A stretch of DNA of 64,000 nucleotides from an uncultured Lachnospiraceae bacterium (GTDB lineage: Bacteria > Bacillota > Clostridia > Lachnospirales > Lachnospiraceae): positions 1-64,000 of the forward strand of contig CADAOZ010000009.1 in the NCBI GenBank assembly GCA_902789735.1. Direction: 5' to 3'. A program made the position numbers and the translations under genes. Below are positions 1-8,829 of this stretch, piece after piece. Each line of letters starts with the position of its first letter. The stretch's first letter is position 1. The notes beneath the pieces were generated by a model. The model did not search any database and was not told where the DNA came from. It saw only the letters and a program-made list of their open reading frames with translations.

Positions 1-72
1 CCTGAGGCGTCTGTTCTCCTCCTTAATTTCGCTTCTCCTGATAATATCGTAGTATGAACTCTCCTGCTTCAT
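1..72 (-). CDS. 5' end of an unidentified gene, cut by the left edge
   Basis: Only the first 24 codons are inside the window. The ATG at 72-70 follows a strong AAGGAGGG ribosome site at 83-90 with good spacing. The visible peptide begins MKQESSYYDIIRRSEIKEEN and is charged and likely helical. No family can be named from this. It reads away from the lysS gene in the same direction, behind the lysS terminator, so it is probably a separate transcription unit. An AT-rich TATAAA just upstream could be its -10 but no convincing -35 was seen. Confidence 0.7.
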   Translation of the reverse strand, partial: MKQESSYYDIIRRSEIKEENRRLR

Positions 73-90
73 AACCTGAAAGCCCTCCTT

Positions 91-305
91 TTTGAATTTT
101 ATTTATACGAATATTAAGCCTTATGAGAACGCTCATGTACAGTTTGTCGATACCAAGAAGCGCCGCTATATCTCAACAACACTGTATTTTATGGGTTTTA
201 ACGAGGACGCAATGTATACGAAATCAGCACGCACTTTTCGTATGTTTAGTGATTATTGCAAATTTCAACCTTAAAATCAGCTTCCAGAATGATTGCTCCT
301 GAACG
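91..305. other. Intergenic stretch with no gene recognised
   Basis: Between the left-edge gene and the lysS terminator I see only short open frames without ribosome sites. The stretch is AT-rich near 91-125, which fits a promoter for the left-edge gene. No RNA gene or repeat was recognised. Confidence 0.5.
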
Positions 306-346
306 CAAAAGCACCGTACTGACGCGGTCTGAGCCAGTACGGTGCT
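306..346 (-). terminator. Rho-independent terminator of greA-lysS
   Basis: A perfect 12-bp inverted repeat (310-321 with 335-346, arms AGCACCGTACTG / CAGTACGGTGCT, 13-nt loop) is followed on the minus strand by TTTTGCG. It lies about 130 nt past the lysS stop codon and no other gene is in between. Confidence 0.8.
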
Positions 347-475
347 ATATGATAATTCGATTTTTGTCAAGGATTCAGATTAACTCATGAGGACTCACCC
401 GAAATCACCGATTTGTTGTACATTTGTTGTATGTTGTACAGCAAGGAGTCCGGAAACCCTTGAAAATACGGCATT

Positions 476-1966
476 TTACTCCTTGATGCTTTTCATTGTC
501 GGGAATAACAGCACATCCCTGATTGCAGCCGAATCCGTCAGCAGCATGGTAAGTCTGTCGATGCCATAGCCGATGCCTCCGGTAGGGGGCATGCCGATCT
601 CCATGGCGTGGAGGAAGTCTTCATCCGTGTGCTGGGCTTCGTCGTCACCGGCTTCCGCCAGAGCGTCCTGGGCCGCGAAACGCTCCCTCTGGTCGATGGG
701 ATCGTTGAGCTCGGAATAGGCGTTGCACATCTCCCAGCCGTTGATGTAGAGCTCGAAACGCTCGACCTTGGTGGGATCCTCCGGTTTCTTCTTGGTCAGC
801 GGGGAAATCTCAATCGGATGATCCATGATAAAGGTGGGCTGGATCATTTTGTCTTCGCAGAATTCGTCGAAGAAAAGATTGACAATGTCGCCCTTGACAT
901 GGCGGTCCTCATACTCGATGCCTTTTTCATCTGCCAGTTTTTTGGCTTCTTCCGTGGTCTCCACCTGATCGAAATCGATGCCTGTATGCTCCTTAATGGC
1001 GTCGACCATGGTCAGCTTTCTGAAGGGCCTGCCCAGATCGATCTCCGTGCCGGCATAGGTGATGGTCGTGCTGCCGCAGACTTTCTCCGCCAGATAGCGG
1101 AACATGGACTCGGTCAGCTCCATCATGCCGTAATAATCCGTATAGGCCTGATACAGCTCCATCAGAGTGAACTCCGGATTGTGTTTGGTATCGACGCCTT
1201 CATTTCGGAATACACGGCCGATCTCAAATACCCTCTCCATGCCGCCGATGATCAGTCTCTTCAGATAGAGTTCCAGGGAGATGCGGAGCTTGACATCCTC
1301 ATCCAGGGCGTTGAAATGGGTCTCAAAAGGCCGGGCGGCGGCGCCGCCGGCGTTGGAGACCAGCATGGGCGTCTCAACCTCGATAAAGTCTCTGCCTGCC
1401 AGGAAGGTACGGATTTCATGAATGATCTGAGATCTTTTGAGGAAAGTATTCTTGGATTCCTCATTCATGATCAGGTCGACATAACGCTGTCTGTAGCGCA
1501 TATCGGTATCCTGCAGTCCGTGGAATTTTTCCGGAAGGGGACTCAGAGATTTGGAAAGAAGGGTGACCTCTTTGCAGTGAATACTGATCTCACCGGTCTT
1601 GGTCGCGAAAACGAATCCCTTCACGCCGATGATGTCGCCGATATCCAGCTTTTTGAACGCGTTGTAGGCTTCTTCTCCCAGGTCATCTCTGGTGGCGTAG
1701 ATCTGGATCTTGCCGTCTCTGTCCTGGATATTGCCGAAAGATGCCTTGCCCATCTTGCGTTTGAACATCATACGTCCGGCTACGGATACATCCCTGCCCT
1801 CCAGTTCCGCGAAATGCTCTTTGATCTCAGCGGAATGATGGGTCTGGTCGTATTTGACGATCTGGAAAGGGTCTCTGCCGGCTGCCTGCAGCTCCGCGAG
1901 CTTGTCCCTTCTGACCTGCTCAAGCTGTGATACATTCTGTCCCTGATTCTTCTGCTTCTGTGCCAC
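476..1966 (-). CDS. lysS: Lysine--tRNA ligase, class II
   Basis: Charges tRNA-Lys with lysine in the cytosol. The 496-aa protein has the usual class II layout: an N-terminal OB-fold anticodon-binding domain (about residues 50-150, with [14 protein letters not shown]) and a catalytic domain carrying motif 2 ([20 protein letters not shown]) and motif 3 near the C-terminus ([16 protein letters not shown]). Length is normal for bacterial LysRS. An AGGAGA site precedes the ATG. It is the second gene of a unit with greA (68-nt gap) and ends before a strong terminator. No T-box leader is visible; the shared greA promoter seems to drive it. Confidence 0.97.
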   Translation of the reverse strand: MAQKQKNQGQNVSQLEQVRRDKLAELQAAGRDPFQIVKYDQTHHSAEIKEHFAELEGRDVSVAGRMMFKRKMGKASFGNIQDRDGKIQIYATRDDLGEEAYNAFKKLDIGDIIGVKGFVFATKTGEISIHCKEVTLLSKSLSPLPEKFHGLQDTDMRYRQRYVDLIMNEESKNTFLKRSQIIHEIRTFLAGRDFIEVETPMLVSNAGGAAARPFETHFNALDEDVKLRISLELYLKRLIIGGMERVFEIGRVFRNEGVDTKHNPEFTLMELYQAYTDYYGMMELTESMFRYLAEKVCGSTTITYAGTEIDLGRPFRKLTMVDAIKEHTGIDFDQVETTEEAKKLADEKGIEYEDRHVKGDIVNLFFDEFCEDKMIQPTFIMDHPIEISPLTKKKPEDPTKVERFELYINGWEMCNAYSELNDPIDQRERFAAQDALAEAGDDEAQHTDEDFLHAMEIGMPPTGGIGYGIDRLTMLLTDSAAIRDVLLFPTMKSIKE

Positions 1967-2034
1967 TTTCTTCTCCTATCATTACATATTTACTGCTGGC
2001 CCGTATCTGTCCGCAGACAGTGTCCGGCCGGATG

Positions 2035-2511
2035 TTATCTGGAAATCTCCAGAACTTCATACTGGACCAGACCGCCCGGGGTCTCTACGCTGACGGTATC
2101 ACCGACCTGGGAGCCGATCAGTGCGCGGCCTACGGGGGATTCGTTGGAAATCTTGCCCTTCAGACTGTTGGCTTCTGTAGAGCCGACGATTTTGTAGGTC
2201 TCTTCTTCTTTGTACTCAAGGTCAAGAATCCGGACGGTACAGCCGATATTGATCTTGTCGGAACTGACCTCGTCCTCTACTACGACCTCGACATTCTTCA
2301 GGATGTTCTCGAGCTCGGTGATCCTGGCTTCGATATCACGCTGCTCATCCTTGGCCGCGTCGTATTCCGCATTTTCGGAAAGGTCGCCCTGCTCTCTGGC
2401 TTCCTTGATCTTCTGGGCGACTTCTTTTCTCTTGTAGACCTTGAGGTCATGCAGCTCATCTTCGTACAGTTTCAGTCCTTCATAAGTAAGAATATTTTTC
2501 TTTTCTTCCAT
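2035..2511 (-). CDS. greA: Transcription elongation factor GreA
   Basis: Rescues backtracked RNA polymerase by stimulating transcript cleavage. The 158-aa protein shows the N-terminal antiparallel coiled coil with the acidic tip motif (REQGDLSENAEYDAAK) and the C-terminal FKBP-like domain ending in GGLVQYEVLEI. The ATG at 2511 is preferred over a GTG at 2523 because the AAGGGAG ribosome site at 2523-2529 overlaps the GTG but sits 11 nt before the ATG. greA leads the greA-lysS unit, a common pairing in Clostridia. Confidence 0.95.
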   Translation of the reverse strand: MEEKKNILTYEGLKLYEDELHDLKVYKRKEVAQKIKEAREQGDLSENAEYDAAKDEQRDIEARITELENILKNVEVVVEDEVSSDKINIGCTVRILDLEYKEEETYKIVGSTEANSLKGKISNESPVGRALIGSQVGDTVSVETPGGLVQYEVLEISR

Positions 2512-2569
2512 GGTCTTAACCACTCCCTTGATATTTATTCATCATTTTGACGCCATCTGGCGGCACTAC

Positions 2570-2599
2570 ATTATATAAAGAAAACCCCGCCCCTGTCAA
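2570..2599 (-). promoter_or_regulatory. Near-consensus sigma-A promoter of greA-lysS
   Basis: On the minus strand TTGACA (2594-2599) and TATAAT (2570-2575) are separated by 18 bp, both hexamers matching consensus exactly. This predicts strong constitutive expression of greA and lysS. Confidence 0.85.
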
Positions 2600-2617
2600 T
2601 AAAAAGCTGTATCTGTC

Positions 2618-2680
2618 AAAAGGACCGGGCCCGCCGGCAGGACGGCTGTGTCAGCCTGCCCTGCCGGCGGAACCCGGTCC
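2618..2680 (-). terminator. Terminator of the nfeD-SPFH unit
   Basis: Long GC-rich hairpin: GGACCGGG at 2622-2629 pairs with CCCGGTCC at 2673-2680, and inner CCGCCGGCA pairs with TGCCGGCGG. On the minus strand TTTT follows directly. It isolates the SPFH gene from the greA promoter. Confidence 0.75.
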
Positions 2681-2724
2681 GTTCATGCGGTTCAGTTAAT
2701 ATTTATATCAGGCAGCGAAGCGCG

Positions 2725-3714
2725 TCATTTGACGGCTTCCGTGGTGGATACGGACTGGAAGAACTTGCCGCTGTTATCGGCCGCCTTTTCCGGTTCCGGC
2801 GTATCCGCGATACTCTTCAGGGAGGAGGCAAGGCCTGCAATCCCCTGGATATCGGAAGGGATGATGATCTTGGTCGCTCTGCCGTTGGCCGCCTGGGCGA
2901 AGGCTTCCAGACTCTTCAGGGTCAGGACGGCCTGATCGGCGCCCGCTTCGCGGATCATGCGGATGCCTTCCGCGTTGGCTTCCTGGACTTTCAGGACTGC
3001 GGCCGCCCGGCCTTCGGATTCCTTGATCATCTTCTCTTTCTGGGCTTCCGCGGCCAGAATGACAGCCTGCTTATCGGCTTCCGCCTGCAGGATCATGGAT
3101 TCCTTGCGGCCTTCCGCCACAAGGACCGCGGATTTCTTTTCACCCTCCGCCTTGAGAATGGATTCACGTCTTTCACGCTCGGCCTTCATCTGCTTCTCCA
3201 TGGCTTCCCGGATGGCAGTGGGCGGGGTGATATTCTTGAGCTCTACTCTGGTGACTTTGATACCCCAGGGATCGGTCGCCACATCCAGGGAGGCCCGCAT
3301 TCTGGTATTGATGGTCTCACGGGAGGTCAGTGTCTCATCCAGCTCCATGTCGCCGATGATGTTACGAAGGGTGGTCGCCGTCAGATTCTCAATAGCCAGG
3401 ATCGGATTCTCAACGCCGTAGGTAAAAAGCTTGGCGTCCGTAATCTGGAAGAAGACGATGGAATCGATCTGCATTGTAACATTATCCTTGGTGATGACAG
3501 GCTGGGGCGGGAAATCCACGACCTGTTCCTTCAGGTTGACCCTGCGGGAGATGCGCTCAATGAAGGGGACCTTGAAATGGAGCCCCACGCCCCAGGTCTG
3601 GCTGTAGGCGCCCAGACGCTCAATGACAAAAGCATGGGCCTGGGGAACGATCTTGATGCAGGATACTGCGATCAGAACTAAAATTACGATTAAAACCGGT
3701 AAAAAAATCATCAC
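2725..3714 (-). CDS. SPFH/stomatin-family membrane protein (QmcA/HflK-like)
   Basis: A 329-aa band-7 protein: one N-terminal membrane segment (about residues 2-20), the SPFH domain (about 25-190), then a long Ala/Glu/Lys-rich coiled coil (about 190-260) that drives oligomerisation, and a short hydrophilic tail. Such proteins form ring- or cage-like assemblies on the membrane and usually partner with NfeD proteins or FtsH. Its partner nfeD ends 2 nt upstream, so the two are surely co-transcribed and probably translationally coupled; AGGAGGT sits inside the nfeD end. Function in this cell is inferred from family only. Confidence 0.9.
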   Translation of the reverse strand: MMIFLPVLIVILVLIAVSCIKIVPQAHAFVIERLGAYSQTWGVGLHFKVPFIERISRRVNLKEQVVDFPPQPVITKDNVTMQIDSIVFFQITDAKLFTYGVENPILAIENLTATTLRNIIGDMELDETLTSRETINTRMRASLDVATDPWGIKVTRVELKNITPPTAIREAMEKQMKAERERRESILKAEGEKKSAVLVAEGRKESMILQAEADKQAVILAAEAQKEKMIKESEGRAAAVLKVQEANAEGIRMIREAGADQAVLTLKSLEAFAQAANGRATKIIIPSDIQGIAGLASSLKSIADTPEPEKAADNSGKFFQSVSTTEAVK

Positions 3715-3716
3715 TT

Positions 3717-4175
3717 TTATACCTCCTGGTCTTCATAAATTCTTCTGCCCACCATCAGCTTGACGCCTTCGATGGAACGCACCATAACAATTTCTCCGGC
3801 CTCGATGGTCTGTTCCGGCCTGACAGACCGGGCTGTCCATTCCTTGCCTTCGATCCTGGCCGCGCCGGTTCCCTGAATATTGTCGATCCTTTCAATGACG
3901 ACCGCTTCTTTGCCGATCAGACTGTCCGCGTTGGTATGAACGACTTTGGTATTCAGATACCGGACCGCAATGGGCCTGGTCAGCAGCAGCATAAGCAGGG
4001 ATACACCGGCGAACACACCGATCTGGATCCACAGGTCCAGTCCCAGCGCGGCCGTCAGCAGGGCCGCCACCCCGCCGGCGGCGAACCAGATCGTTGTCAG
4101 TCCCTGGGTCAGGGCCTCAATGAAGAGCAGTACGGCAATCGTGACTGCCCAGATCAAAACCATGTTTTCAGGCAT
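3717..4175 (-). CDS. NfeD-like membrane protein
   Basis: Short NfeD of the kind lacking the ClpP-like protease domain. The 152-aa protein has three to four hydrophobic segments in the first ~80 residues followed by the C-terminal OB-fold (about 90-150, IGKEAVVIERIDNIQGTGAA). The start at 4175 is chosen because a textbook AAGGAGGT lies 6 nt before it; a longer frame extends upstream but without a site. It pairs with the SPFH gene downstream, the classical NfeD/stomatin arrangement thought to organise membrane domains. Confidence 0.9.
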   Translation of the reverse strand: MPENMVLIWAVTIAVLLFIEALTQGLTTIWFAAGGVAALLTAALGLDLWIQIGVFAGVSLLMLLLTRPIAVRYLNTKVVHTNADSLIGKEAVVIERIDNIQGTGAARIEGKEWTARSVRPEQTIEAGEIVMVRSIEGVKLMVGRRIYEDQEV

Positions 4176-4291
4176 CTCGCACCTCCTTTTTGGCTGCCGG
4201 CTCCTGTTTCTGAATCTCATCATAGACGCATCAGCGGCAATTTGCAATCGTTGGCTCTGTTAATTCTATCCGGGCCGCGGAAATTCTTTTT

Positions 4292-5269
4292 TTACAAATA
4301 TTCTTTTTTCAGCAGGTCTTCCAGCTCCCGGAATGTGGTGACCTGGTTGACCAGATTCCTGACTCTGGCGGCGCTGGGGAAGCCGGCCAGGTACCAGGCT
4401 GTGTGTTTGCGCATCTCCCGTATGGCGATGGCCTCTCCCTTACAGTCCTTCTGCAGGGCGGCGTGGCGCAGGATCATGGCAATGACCTCACGTCTTCCGG
4501 GCCGCTCCGGCGGAATCCTGCCTTCCAGAACGGCACAGATCTCCGCGAACAGCCAGGGATTGCCTCTGGCGGCCCTGGCTGCCATGACGGCGTCACAGCC
4601 GGTCTCCCGCATCATGGCAAGGGCAGTCTGCCCGCTGACAATATCACCGTTGCCGATGACCGGGATTCTGAGCGCTTCCCTGACCCTGGCGATGATCTCC
4701 CAGTCGGCTTTGCCGCTGTACATCTGGACTCTGGTCCTGCCGTGGACAGCCACGGCGGACGCGCCGCCCTCCTGGGCTGCCAGGGCGCACTCGACCGCGT
4801 TCTGGTGAGCTTCATCGATCCCCCGGCGGATCTTGACGGTGACCGGCCTGCTTGTGCGCGCCGCGGCGGCAGCCACGATCCGCTCGATCAGACCGGGATC
4901 CTTCATCAGGGCGGAGCCCTCCTGATTATTAAAAACTTTGGGGACCGGACATCCCATATTGATATCCAGAATATCAAATGTCTCCGGTTCAATGATCTCC
5001 GCGGCCCGGGCCATGAATTCCGGTTCATGCCCGAACAGCTGCAGAGAGACCGGTGCCTCTCCGGGGAGTGTCTGATACAGGTCCCTGGTCCTGCGGTTGT
5101 TATAACAGATGGCTTTGGCGCTGATCATTTCCATGCATACCAGGCCGGCACCCTGCTCATGACAGAGTAAACGAAAAGGCAGGTCGGATACGCCTGCCAT
5201 GGGAGCCAGGATGACACGATTGGGTATGGTCACGCTGCCGATCTGAAAGGGTGTATTATAGTTGGTCAT
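4292..5269 (-). CDS. dusB: tRNA-dihydrouridine synthase, DusB type
   Basis: FMN- and NADPH-dependent reduction of uridine to dihydrouridine in tRNA. The 325-aa TIM-barrel protein has the N-terminal APMAGVSDLPFR segment, the catalytic cysteine in NMGCPVPKV (C107), the phosphate/FMN loop (GNGDI) and the RGNPWLF segment. In the last FMN-contact loop it reads AARAARGNPW where many relatives have a glycine before RA. The start codon overlaps the stop of the upstream 122-aa gene by 4 bp (ATGA), so translation is coupled. Position next to birA and greA-lysS is common in Clostridia. Confidence 0.93.
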   Translation of the reverse strand: MTNYNTPFQIGSVTIPNRVILAPMAGVSDLPFRLLCHEQGAGLVCMEMISAKAICYNNRRTRDLYQTLPGEAPVSLQLFGHEPEFMARAAEIIEPETFDILDINMGCPVPKVFNNQEGSALMKDPGLIERIVAAAAARTSRPVTVKIRRGIDEAHQNAVECALAAQEGGASAVAVHGRTRVQMYSGKADWEIIARVREALRIPVIGNGDIVSGQTALAMMRETGCDAVMAARAARGNPWLFAEICAVLEGRIPPERPGRREVIAMILRHAALQKDCKGEAIAIREMRKHTAWYLAGFPSAARVRNLVNQVTTFRELEDLLKKEYL

Positions 5270-5634
5270 TCTTCCTCATCCATATCCTGCAGAAGATCCG
5301 CGGGATTCTGATGCAGGAAAGTGACCTTGAAATAGATGGACAAAGCTTCCAGCATCTCCCGTTTGTTCTTCCTGATTTCCTTGATCATCAGGGGTCCGCC
5401 GATCTCATCATAAAGAAGATCGCCTTCCTCCCTGGTGCTCTCCAGCTCCACATCCCCGTAAGGGGTGAAGGAGATGGTAAAGATCCCGCCGATCTCTTCT
5501 GTAAAGAGGACGCAGATGATATGCAGTTCCTCCTTGATGTTCTCGGGAATCTTATCAAATTTGCTGTTAAAGTAGTACTTGCGGTCATAGGCATTGGCGC
5601 CGCACAATACGATCCTGTATTTTTTATCTGACAT
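5266..5634 (-). CDS. Small conserved protein, possibly DUF6145
   Basis: A 122-aa soluble acidic protein beginning MSDKKYRIVLCGANAYDRKY. It resembles a small family of unknown function found in Lachnospiraceae (I believe DUF6145, not verified). No catalytic motif, membrane segment or signal peptide is visible. The AGAGG site before the ATG is reasonable. It overlaps dusB by 4 bp and follows birA after 29 nt, so the three genes are one unit; a role linked to tRNA modification or biotinylation is only a guess from location. Confidence 0.8.
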   Translation of the reverse strand: MSDKKYRIVLCGANAYDRKYYFNSKFDKIPENIKEELHIICVLFTEEIGGIFTISFTPYGDVELESTREEGDLLYDEIGGPLMIKEIRKNKREMLEALSIYFKVTFLHQNPADLLQDMDEEE

Positions 5635-5663
5635 GTCTGCCTCTTTTACTGCTGTCCTTTCTC

Positions 5664-6695
5664 TCAGACGTAGCCTTCCACACCGCGGACGGATACTTCG
5701 CCAGAGCTGATGATCCGGTCAAGCCCCCCGGCCCGGGGAGTCACGATCATCTCGCCGGTATCCGTGATACCTCCGGCTGTCCCTGTAAATGGACCGGCCG
5801 GATCCAGCACCCTGACGGTCCTTCCTTTATTGACAAGGCCTTCCTCATAGGCCTCCCGGACCGGCGCAAGGCTGCGGGCCCGCAGGAAGAGACTGTAATC
5901 CTCTTCAAAATATTTCCATATCGCTGCCGTGAAAGAAGCCCTGTTTACGCTGCGGCCTGTCACCAGACGGTAGGAAGAAGCGGTTTCCCGGATCTCTTCC
6001 GGAAACTCTGTCTGGTTGATATTGAGTCCGGTGCCGATCACAATATCCCGGATCTCCCTCTCCTCCAGGCGCATCTCTGTCAGGATACCGGCCAGTTTCC
6101 GATAAGGACCTCCGTCGACGGAGGCAACAATATCGTTGGGCCATTTGATGCCGAAGCGGCAGGACCTGCCTTCCTGTACCGGCAGGTCCAGGGAAGCCCT
6201 GTAAACGGCCAGCGCCATGACCAGGGTGACCATGGGGGCCGTTTCCGGACTGATCCGCGGCCTGAGCAGGATGCTCATATATACATTGACGTCCGGGGGC
6301 GAGATCCAGGTCCTGCCCCGGCGTCCCCGGCCGCCTGTCTGCATGGAGGTCACGACCAGAGTACCTTCCGGCGCCCCCTGATCCGACAGCTGAACGACAT
6401 CCTGCTGAGTGGTCCGGGTCTCTTTCTTATACAGGACCGGCCTGCCGGCCCAGTCTGTCCGCATACAGGCTTCCAGCCGCTCCCGGTTCAGCAGATCCGC
6501 GCCGGAGACCTCCCGCAGCCGGTATCCCCTGTTGGTCACCGCCTCGATCGGATAGCCTTCCTCCCGGAGCTTTCCGACAGCCTTCCAGACAGCTGTCCTG
6601 GAAATCCCCAGACCCTGACAGAGCTGCTGGCCGGACACATATCCGTCCGCCTGCTTCAGTTTTTCCAGAATCTCTTCTTTCGTGCTCATACTCAT
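5664..6695 (-). CDS. birA: Biotin--[acetyl-CoA-carboxylase] ligase / biotin repressor BirA
   Basis: Attaches biotin to carrier proteins and, through its HTH, may repress biotin genes. From ATG 6695 the protein is 343 aa: winged helix-turn-helix at about residues 1-60 (GLGISRTAVWKAVGKLREEG), ligase domain with the biotinyl-AMP loop GGRGRRGRTWIS, KWPNDI, and a C-terminal SH3-like domain. The open frame extends 84 codons further upstream but that part is shadow sequence over the argF end. Start choice between 6695 and 6689 is uncertain: neither has a clear ribosome site, and the upstream terminator T-run ends only 8 nt before 6695. Confidence 0.92.
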   Translation of the reverse strand: MSMSTKEEILEKLKQADGYVSGQQLCQGLGISRTAVWKAVGKLREEGYPIEAVTNRGYRLREVSGADLLNRERLEACMRTDWAGRPVLYKKETRTTQQDVVQLSDQGAPEGTLVVTSMQTGGRGRRGRTWISPPDVNVYMSILLRPRISPETAPMVTLVMALAVYRASLDLPVQEGRSCRFGIKWPNDIVASVDGGPYRKLAGILTEMRLEEREIRDIVIGTGLNINQTEFPEEIRETASSYRLVTGRSVNRASFTAAIWKYFEEDYSLFLRARSLAPVREAYEEGLVNKGRTVRVLDPAGPFTGTAGGITDTGEMIVTPRAGGLDRIISSGEVSVRGVEGYV

Positions 6696-6703
6696 TCGCT
6701 CAT

Positions 6704-6740
6704 AAAAAAACCGGTCCGCGTCCGGTGCTCCGGACGCGGA
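6704..6740 (-). terminator. Terminator between argF and birA
   Basis: Perfect 11-bp stem (6715-6725 with 6730-6740, loop of 4) followed on the minus strand by GG and seven T (6710-6704). The T-run abuts the birA start region, leaving no room for a separate promoter or usual ribosome site after it. Confidence 0.88.
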
Positions 6741-6780
6741 TTCCTTCTGTCCGGGCGTCTGTACGCAGGGATTCCCGCCC

Positions 6781-7779
6781 TTACAGTCCCAGAGTCGCCG
6801 CGATGACGGCCTTGATGGTATGCATGCGGTTCTCGGCCTCCTCAAAGACCAGGGACTGGCCGCTCTCAAAGACCTCATCGGTGACTTCCAGCTCTGCCAT
6901 GCCGAACTTCTCATAGACCTGTCGGCCGATCCCGGTCCCCTGGTCATGGAAAGCGGGCAGGCAGTGCATAAAGATGGCGTCCGGATCCGCCAGCCGCATC
7001 AGGGCAGCGTTGACCTGATACTTTTTCATAAGGCCGATCCTCTCCGCCCAAGCCTCCATGGGCTCACCCATGGATACCCATACATCCGTATAGAGGATAT
7101 GGGCGCCTCTGGCGGCTTCCTCCGGATCAGTGGTCAGGGTAATGCTGCCGCCGGTCCCGGCCGCGATCTCCCGGCAGGTCTCCACCAGGGCAGGGTCCGG
7201 GAAATAGTGTTCGTCTGACGCCAGCACAATATGCATGCCGGTCTTGGCGCCGGCCACCATCAGGGAATCCGCTGTATTGTAGCGGGCGTCACCGAAATAG
7301 CTGAGCCTGAGGCCTTTGATCCTGCCGAAATGCTCACGTATGGTGAGCAGGTCCGCCAGCATCTGGGTGGGATGGAACTCATTGGTCAGTCCGTTCCATA
7401 CCGGGACCTTCGCGTATCTGGCCAGTTCTTCCACGATCTCCTGTCCGTAGCCCCTGTATTCAATACCGTCGAACATGCCGGCCAGTACCCGGGCCGTATC
7501 GGCGATACTCTCCTTTTTTCCGATCTGGGATCCCTCAGGATCCAGATAGGTCGTCCCCATGCCCAGGTCATGGCCCGCGACCTCAAAGGAACAGCGGGTC
7601 CTGGTGCTGGTCTTCTCAAAGATCAGGGCAATGTTCCTGCCCTCAAAATAACGGTGGGGGATTCCCTTTTTCTTCTTATCCTTGAGATCGGCAGCCAGAT
7701 CCAGCAAATAGAGGATCTCTTCTTCCGTGAAGTCCAGGAGCTTTAAAAAGTCTCTTCCCTTTAAATCGATTTTTGCCAT
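6781..7779 (-). CDS. argF: Ornithine carbamoyltransferase
   Basis: Condenses carbamoyl phosphate with ornithine to citrulline (arginine synthesis) or runs in reverse in the arginine deiminase pathway. From ATG 7779 it is 332 aa. Motifs: STRTR at 58-62 (carbamoyl phosphate), HPTQ at 136-139, DVWVSMGEP near 232-240 (SMG loop) and HCLP at 272-275 (ornithine). The start is set by the conserved beginning [17 protein letters not shown] and an AAAGG site; the frame continues 36 codons upstream without support. No other arginine gene is adjacent, so anabolic (argF) versus catabolic (arcB) role cannot be told from context. Confidence 0.93.
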   Translation of the reverse strand: MAKIDLKGRDFLKLLDFTEEEILYLLDLAADLKDKKKKGIPHRYFEGRNIALIFEKTSTRTRCSFEVAGHDLGMGTTYLDPEGSQIGKKESIADTARVLAGMFDGIEYRGYGQEIVEELARYAKVPVWNGLTNEFHPTQMLADLLTIREHFGRIKGLRLSYFGDARYNTADSLMVAGAKTGMHIVLASDEHYFPDPALVETCREIAAGTGGSITLTTDPEEAARGAHILYTDVWVSMGEPMEAWAERIGLMKKYQVNAALMRLADPDAIFMHCLPAFHDQGTGIGRQVYEKFGMAELEVTDEVFESGQSLVFEEAENRMHTIKAVIAATLGL

Positions 7780-7890
7780 GTCGCGATACCTTTCTGTGTC
7801 TGTTCTTTGATCATTGCAGCTGCAGCAGTCCGCCGCCGGATTGACAATACAGTCCTTATGATAAATCATTTCCTCTGTGGACCGCAAGTA

Positions 7891-8688
7891 CTATCTGCCC
7901 GCCTGTCTGCGCTGACGGTCCGCTTCGTACATAAGGATTCCGGCCGCCATGGCCGCGTTGAGGGATTCGATCCTGCCGTGCATGGGAATCCGGATCAGGT
8001 CTGTCGCGAGGGCCGCGGCTTCTTCGGTCAGTCCCCTGCCCTCATTGCCGATCAGGATCCCGCAGGGTCCTGTATAATCGGCCCGGTCATAATTGTCCTG
8101 CCCTGCCAGATGGGCGGCAAAAATCCGCAGGCCCCGGCCGCGCAGCTGCGTCAGAGCAGCGGAAAAGTCCTCCGTCACAAGGAATGGCATACGGAAGACG
8201 GCGCTCATGGTGGACCGGACCGTTTTGGGATTGAACAGGTCAGCCGTCCCTTTGTTCATCAGGATACCGGCAGCGCCGGCCGCCTCGGCCGTCCGGAACA
8301 TGGTGCCCAGATTACCTGGATCCTGGATATTCTCCAGCAGGAGCAGTAAAGGACACCCGGTCAGCAGGTCTTCCATGCTGTACCGGGGCATTCTGGCCAG
8401 GCAGAGGACGCCCTGGGGCGTCATGGTATCAGACATCTTCTTCATGACCTCAGGGGTGACGATCCTGCAGCCGTGTCTGGTTATCTTTTCCCGGATCCGG
8501 GGCTCTTCCCGCTCCAGCAGGTCCGCCGTCATATAGATTTCCTCCAGAAAATCGTCCGGTGTATCCAGAAAGAGGCGGATTCCCTCGATGATAAAACAGT
8601 TTTCTTTTTTTCTTGTCCGTGCCTTCTGCTGCAGCTGCAGCACACGGCGGACCCGGGGGTTGGCAAGGGAGCTTATTTCTTCGTACAT
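7891..8688 (-). CDS. TrmH/SpoU-family RNA 2'-O-methyltransferase
   Basis: SAM-dependent methylation of ribose in rRNA or tRNA. The 265-aa protein has an N-terminal L30e-like substrate-binding domain (about 1-95) and the trefoil-knotted SPOUT domain with its three motifs: NIQDPGNLGTMFRTA, IGNEGRGL and IPMHGRIESLNAAMAAGI. Such two-domain proteins are often annotated as 23S rRNA G2251/TsnR-like; the exact target is not readable. It lies downstream of pfkA behind a hairpin, 111 nt upstream of argF. Ribosome site is weak. Confidence 0.9.
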   Translation of the reverse strand: MYEEISSLANPRVRRVLQLQQKARTRKKENCFIIEGIRLFLDTPDDFLEEIYMTADLLEREEPRIREKITRHGCRIVTPEVMKKMSDTMTPQGVLCLARMPRYSMEDLLTGCPLLLLLENIQDPGNLGTMFRTAEAAGAAGILMNKGTADLFNPKTVRSTMSAVFRMPFLVTEDFSAALTQLRGRGLRIFAAHLAGQDNYDRADYTGPCGILIGNEGRGLTEEAAALATDLIRIPMHGRIESLNAAMAAGILMYEADRQRRQAGR

Positions 8689-8720
8689 GTCTGCTGTATT
8701 TCCACCTGTCTATATCCAAA

Positions 8721-8752
8721 AATACAAGGCGGGCAGGAAAGATCCTGCCCGC
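8721..8752 (-). terminator. Probable terminator of dnaE-pfkA
   Basis: Perfect 10-bp stem GCGGGCAGGA / TCCTGCCCGC (8729-8738 with 8743-8752, loop AAGA). On the minus strand TTGTATTTTTGG follows, an interrupted T tract. It lies between the pfkA stop and the methyltransferase start. Confidence 0.7.
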
Positions 8753-8829
8753 GAAAAATCATATGGCTGTCATAATACTGACCTGAACGCTCCGCCGGGA
8801 GCCGGCACGCCGCCGCGAAGCCGTCCTGC

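Noticed and set aside
408-440. Repeated TTGTTGTA and TGTACA words downstream of lysS
   Set aside because: Short low-complexity repeats between a stop codon and terminator; no gene start nearby to regulate.
608-1930. 440-aa open frame on the plus strand opposite lysS
   Set aside because: It is a mirror frame of a strongly conserved gene, has no ribosome site, and its translation matches no family.
1967-2034. Search for a T-box or lysine riboswitch before lysS
   Set aside because: Only 68 nt separate greA and lysS and no structured leader or specifier pattern is visible.
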